DNA from: Deltaproteobacteria bacterium
Lineage (GTDB): Bacteria > Myxococcota_A > UBA9160 > UBA4427
Length of the DNA: 64,000 bases
NCBI GenBank assembly: GCA_029261855.1
Contig: JAJDAN010000011.1
Coordinates: 204,646-268,645 of the forward strand
Direction: 5' to 3'
The translations under genes were made by a program, and so were the position numbers. The notes below the pieces were generated by a model. That model saw only the letters and a list, made by a program, of their open reading frames with translations, was not told the origin of the DNA and made no database searches. Shown piece after piece: positions 62,642 through 64,000 of the stretch (position 1 is the first letter of the stretch; the number at the start of each line of letters is the position of its first letter).

Positions 62642-62739
62642 GACCGATCTCCTGTGATTCGATGGCACCAGGATCGGCGCGATCTGGTGATCAGTCCAAT
62701 TGATTGTTCTTCTCATCTTGATAGCTTGTAGATATCGAC
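62642..62739. promoter_or_regulatory. Divergent prx-grx/oxyR promoter region with LysR-type site
   Basis: These 98 bp are more AT-rich than their surroundings. A GATA-N9-TATC inverted repeat (62720-62736) contains the T-N11-A core of LysR-type sites and lies three bases before the oxyR ATG, fitting autorepression. A second candidate region, with GATC repeats and tgatca (62670-62692), lies nearer the peroxiredoxin start. Confidence 0.6.
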
Positions 62740-63627
62740 ATGCCGCCTCCTACGCTGCGTCAGCTCGAGTACCTGGTCGCCATCGCGGACCACGGCGGCT
62801 TCCACCGCGCCGCCGAGGCCTGCCATGTCAGCCAGCCCGGACTGTCGAGCCAGATCAAGCAGCTCGAGGACCAGCTGGGCATCCAGCTGATCGAACGAGA
62901 CCGACGGCGCGTGCTCTTCACGGCCGCGGGACAAGCCATCGTCGTGCGCGCACGACAGATCCTGCTTGCCGCCGACGAGCTGGTCGAGACCGCGCGGGTC
63001 CACGCCCGTCCCCTCTCGGGCACCTTGCGCCTGGGGGTCATCCCGACCATCGCGCCCTACTGGCTGCCCAAGGCGCTCCCGAGCGTGCGCAAGCGCTTCC
63101 CCGACCTGCAGCCGCGGCTCGTCGAGGACCGCACCGACCGACTGCTCGAGTCCCTCGACGCCGGCCGACTCGACCTGCTGCTGCTGGCCCTCGAAGCGGA
63201 CCTGGGCGATGTCGAGACGCTGCCCCTCGCGAGCGATCCGTTCCTCGTTGCCATGTCCCGGGACCACCGCCTCGCGGGACGCAAGCGCCTGGGCGAGTCG
63301 GACCTCGCCGGGGAGACGGTGCTGCTGCTGCACGACGGGCACTGACTGCGCGACCAGGCGCTCGCAGTCTGCGGAGCGACGGCGATGACCGAGCTGGGAG
63401 ACTTCCGGGCCAGCAGCCTGTCCACCCTGGTGCAGATGGTTGCCACGGGCGCCGGCATCACGCTGCTCCCCGAGTCGACGCTCGAAGTCGAGCTGAGCGG
63501 CAACCCCGCGCTGGTCGCCCTGCCCCTGCGACCCACACGCAGCCGCACGATCGGTCTGGCCTGGCGGCGCACCTCGCCCAGGTCCGACGAGTTCACGCAG
63601 CTCGCCGAAGTGCTGGCGGGCGGGTGA
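62740..63627 (+). CDS. oxyR: OxyR-type LysR peroxide sensor with in-frame TGA at the sensing cysteine (candidate selenoprotein)
   Basis: Read through the TGA at 63343-63345 the protein has 295 residues. Residues 1-60 are the LysR HTH (TLRQLEYLVAIADHGGFHRAAEACHVSQPGLS). The regulatory domain has the OxyR hallmark IPTIAPYWLP (Thr of the peroxide pocket). LLLHDGH-TGA-LRDQALAVC aligns with E. coli DGHCLRDQAMGFC, so the TGA replaces Cys199 as residue 202, and Cys211 corresponds to Cys208. FRASSLSTLVQMVATGAGITLLPE and RTIGLAWRR follow in the same frame. A SECIS-like hairpin lies 13-33 bases beyond the TGA. I infer selenocysteine. Sequencing error or nonsense mutation is the alternative; conventional reading would split the gene at 63345. 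Confidence 0.88.
63343..63378 (+). promoter_or_regulatory. Candidate bacterial SECIS: in-frame UGA plus downstream hairpin in oxyR
   Basis: The UGA (63343-63345) is followed by C, a leaky context. The hairpin pairs CGCUC (63359-63363) with GAGCG (63374-63378) and GCA (63364-63366) with UGC (63370-63372), with one bulged G (63373) and loop GUC (63367-63369). The apical GU, needed for SelB binding in E. coli, is at positions 25-26 counted from the U of UGA, against 23-24 in fdhF. The E. coli fdhF tip is GCA-GGUC-UGC, almost the same. Confidence 0.65.
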
Positions 63628-63629
63628 GC

Positions 63630-64000
63630 TCAGTCCCAGTCGCCGCGCTCGCGGCTCCGGCGTTCCATGCTCTCGAGGAAGCCCTGCAGGTGGATGCCGT
63701 CGCTGCCGTCGAAAGCGTCGTCGAGCATCATGACGTCGCGCATGCGGTCCGGGCGGAAGCTGCGGTAGTCGTGGCGGAACTCGCACCAGGCCGCCAGGGT
63801 CCACTTGGTGCCCCAGAAGTACAGCCCCAGCGGTCGCACCGTGCGATTGCTGTCGGCCCCGTCGGCCCGGGTGTAACCGAAGCGGATCGGGTGGTGGTCC
63901 CCGACGGCACGTCGCAACAGCGACAGCTCGGACGTCATGGCCGCCGCGCTGGGACGACCCGGCGCGAACAGCGCCGTCTCGAGCAGTACCTGTCGTAGGG
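63630..64000 (-). CDS. WYL-domain (YafY-type) transcriptional regulator, C-terminal part (truncated by window edge)
   Basis: The frame is open from the right edge, so only about 122 C-terminal residues are seen. ELSLLRRAVGDHHPIRFGYTRADG and RTVRPLGLYFWGTKWTLAAWCEFRHDYRSFRPDRM match the WYL domain of YafY-like regulators (here the W-Y-L triad is varied). These proteins have an N-terminal winged HTH, which lies outside the window. The stop is two bases from the oxyR stop, in convergent orientation. Confidence 0.88.
   Translation of the reverse strand, partial: LRQVLLETALFAPGRPSAAAMTSELSLLRRAVGDHHPIRFGYTRADGADSNRTVRPLGLYFWGTKWTLAAWCEFRHDYRSFRPDRMRDVMMLDDAFDGSDGIHLQGFLESMERRSRERGDWD

Noticed and set aside
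62740-63345. A truncated LysR gene ending at 63345 and a separate small gene starting at 63385
   Set aside because: Both parts are in the same frame and together make one full OxyR. The second part has no ribosome site and begins in the middle of the regulatory domain.

Overview
The window is high-GC, densely coded bacterial chromosome from a Gram-negative organism. Evidence for Gram-negative is an outer-membrane secretin, a heptose nucleotidyltransferase and an RND/MMPL exporter. Sigma-54 activators, PilZ/GGDEF signalling, an MshL-type secretin, paired acyl-CoA dehydrogenases and a four-subunit fumarate reductase suggest a deltaproteobacterial-type lineage (Myxococcota, Desulfobacterota or Binatota relatives). 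That placement is inference. No rRNA, tRNA, IS element, prophage or CRISPR array was recognised. TTG and GTG starts and 1-4 nt gene overlaps are common.

Layout. 1-19.8 kb is metabolic: a truncated FAH-family gene, two acyl-CoA dehydrogenases with bolA, an Fe(II)/2-oxoglutarate-type oxygenase, Hsp20, frdABCD, the two agmatine-to-putrescine enzymes, a NYN-type nuclease, a 2-hydroxyacid dehydrogenase, a large MMPL exporter, the PPDK regulator, a DUF3179 protein and leuS. 20.0-39.9 kb is a coherent signalling and secretion island. It holds an MSHA/type II secretion-like operon (MshEN-type ATPase, platform protein, two pseudopilins, PilM/PilO/GspC-like proteins, lipoprotein secretin, TPR protein). 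Around it lie a membrane GGDEF-EAL protein, two PilZ proteins, a degenerate flavoprotein, two paralogous LuxR-type regulators and a sigma-54 activator. All three receiver domains in the island lack the phospho-acceptor aspartate. A near-consensus -24/-12 promoter stands before the second LuxR gene.

40-52 kb holds membrane proteins, heme O synthase, a DUF374 acyltransferase, ptsP, a small XRE regulator, an AsmA-like protein, rfaE2 and moeA with a degenerate MobA-like partner. 52.3-58.7 kb is one tightly overlapped run: NtrB/NtrC-type two-component pair, thiE, nucleoside transporter, acetoacetyl-CoA synthetase. 58.8-64 kb holds a phage-CII-like protein, an SCP2 protein, an Ap4A phosphorylase-like protein, a nitronate monooxygenase-like protein, a peroxiredoxin-glutaredoxin fusion divergent from oxyR, and a truncated WYL regulator.

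The most striking observation is in oxyR. An in-frame TGA sits exactly where E. coli OxyR has its peroxide-sensing Cys199. The frame continues intact for 93 more codons with all expected OxyR residues, including the Cys208 partner nine residues on. Directly downstream lies a hairpin whose tip (GCA-GUC-UGC) closely resembles the E. coli fdhF SECIS. The simplest reading is a selenocysteine-containing OxyR next to its peroxiredoxin target. A sequencing error or a nonsense mutation remains possible.
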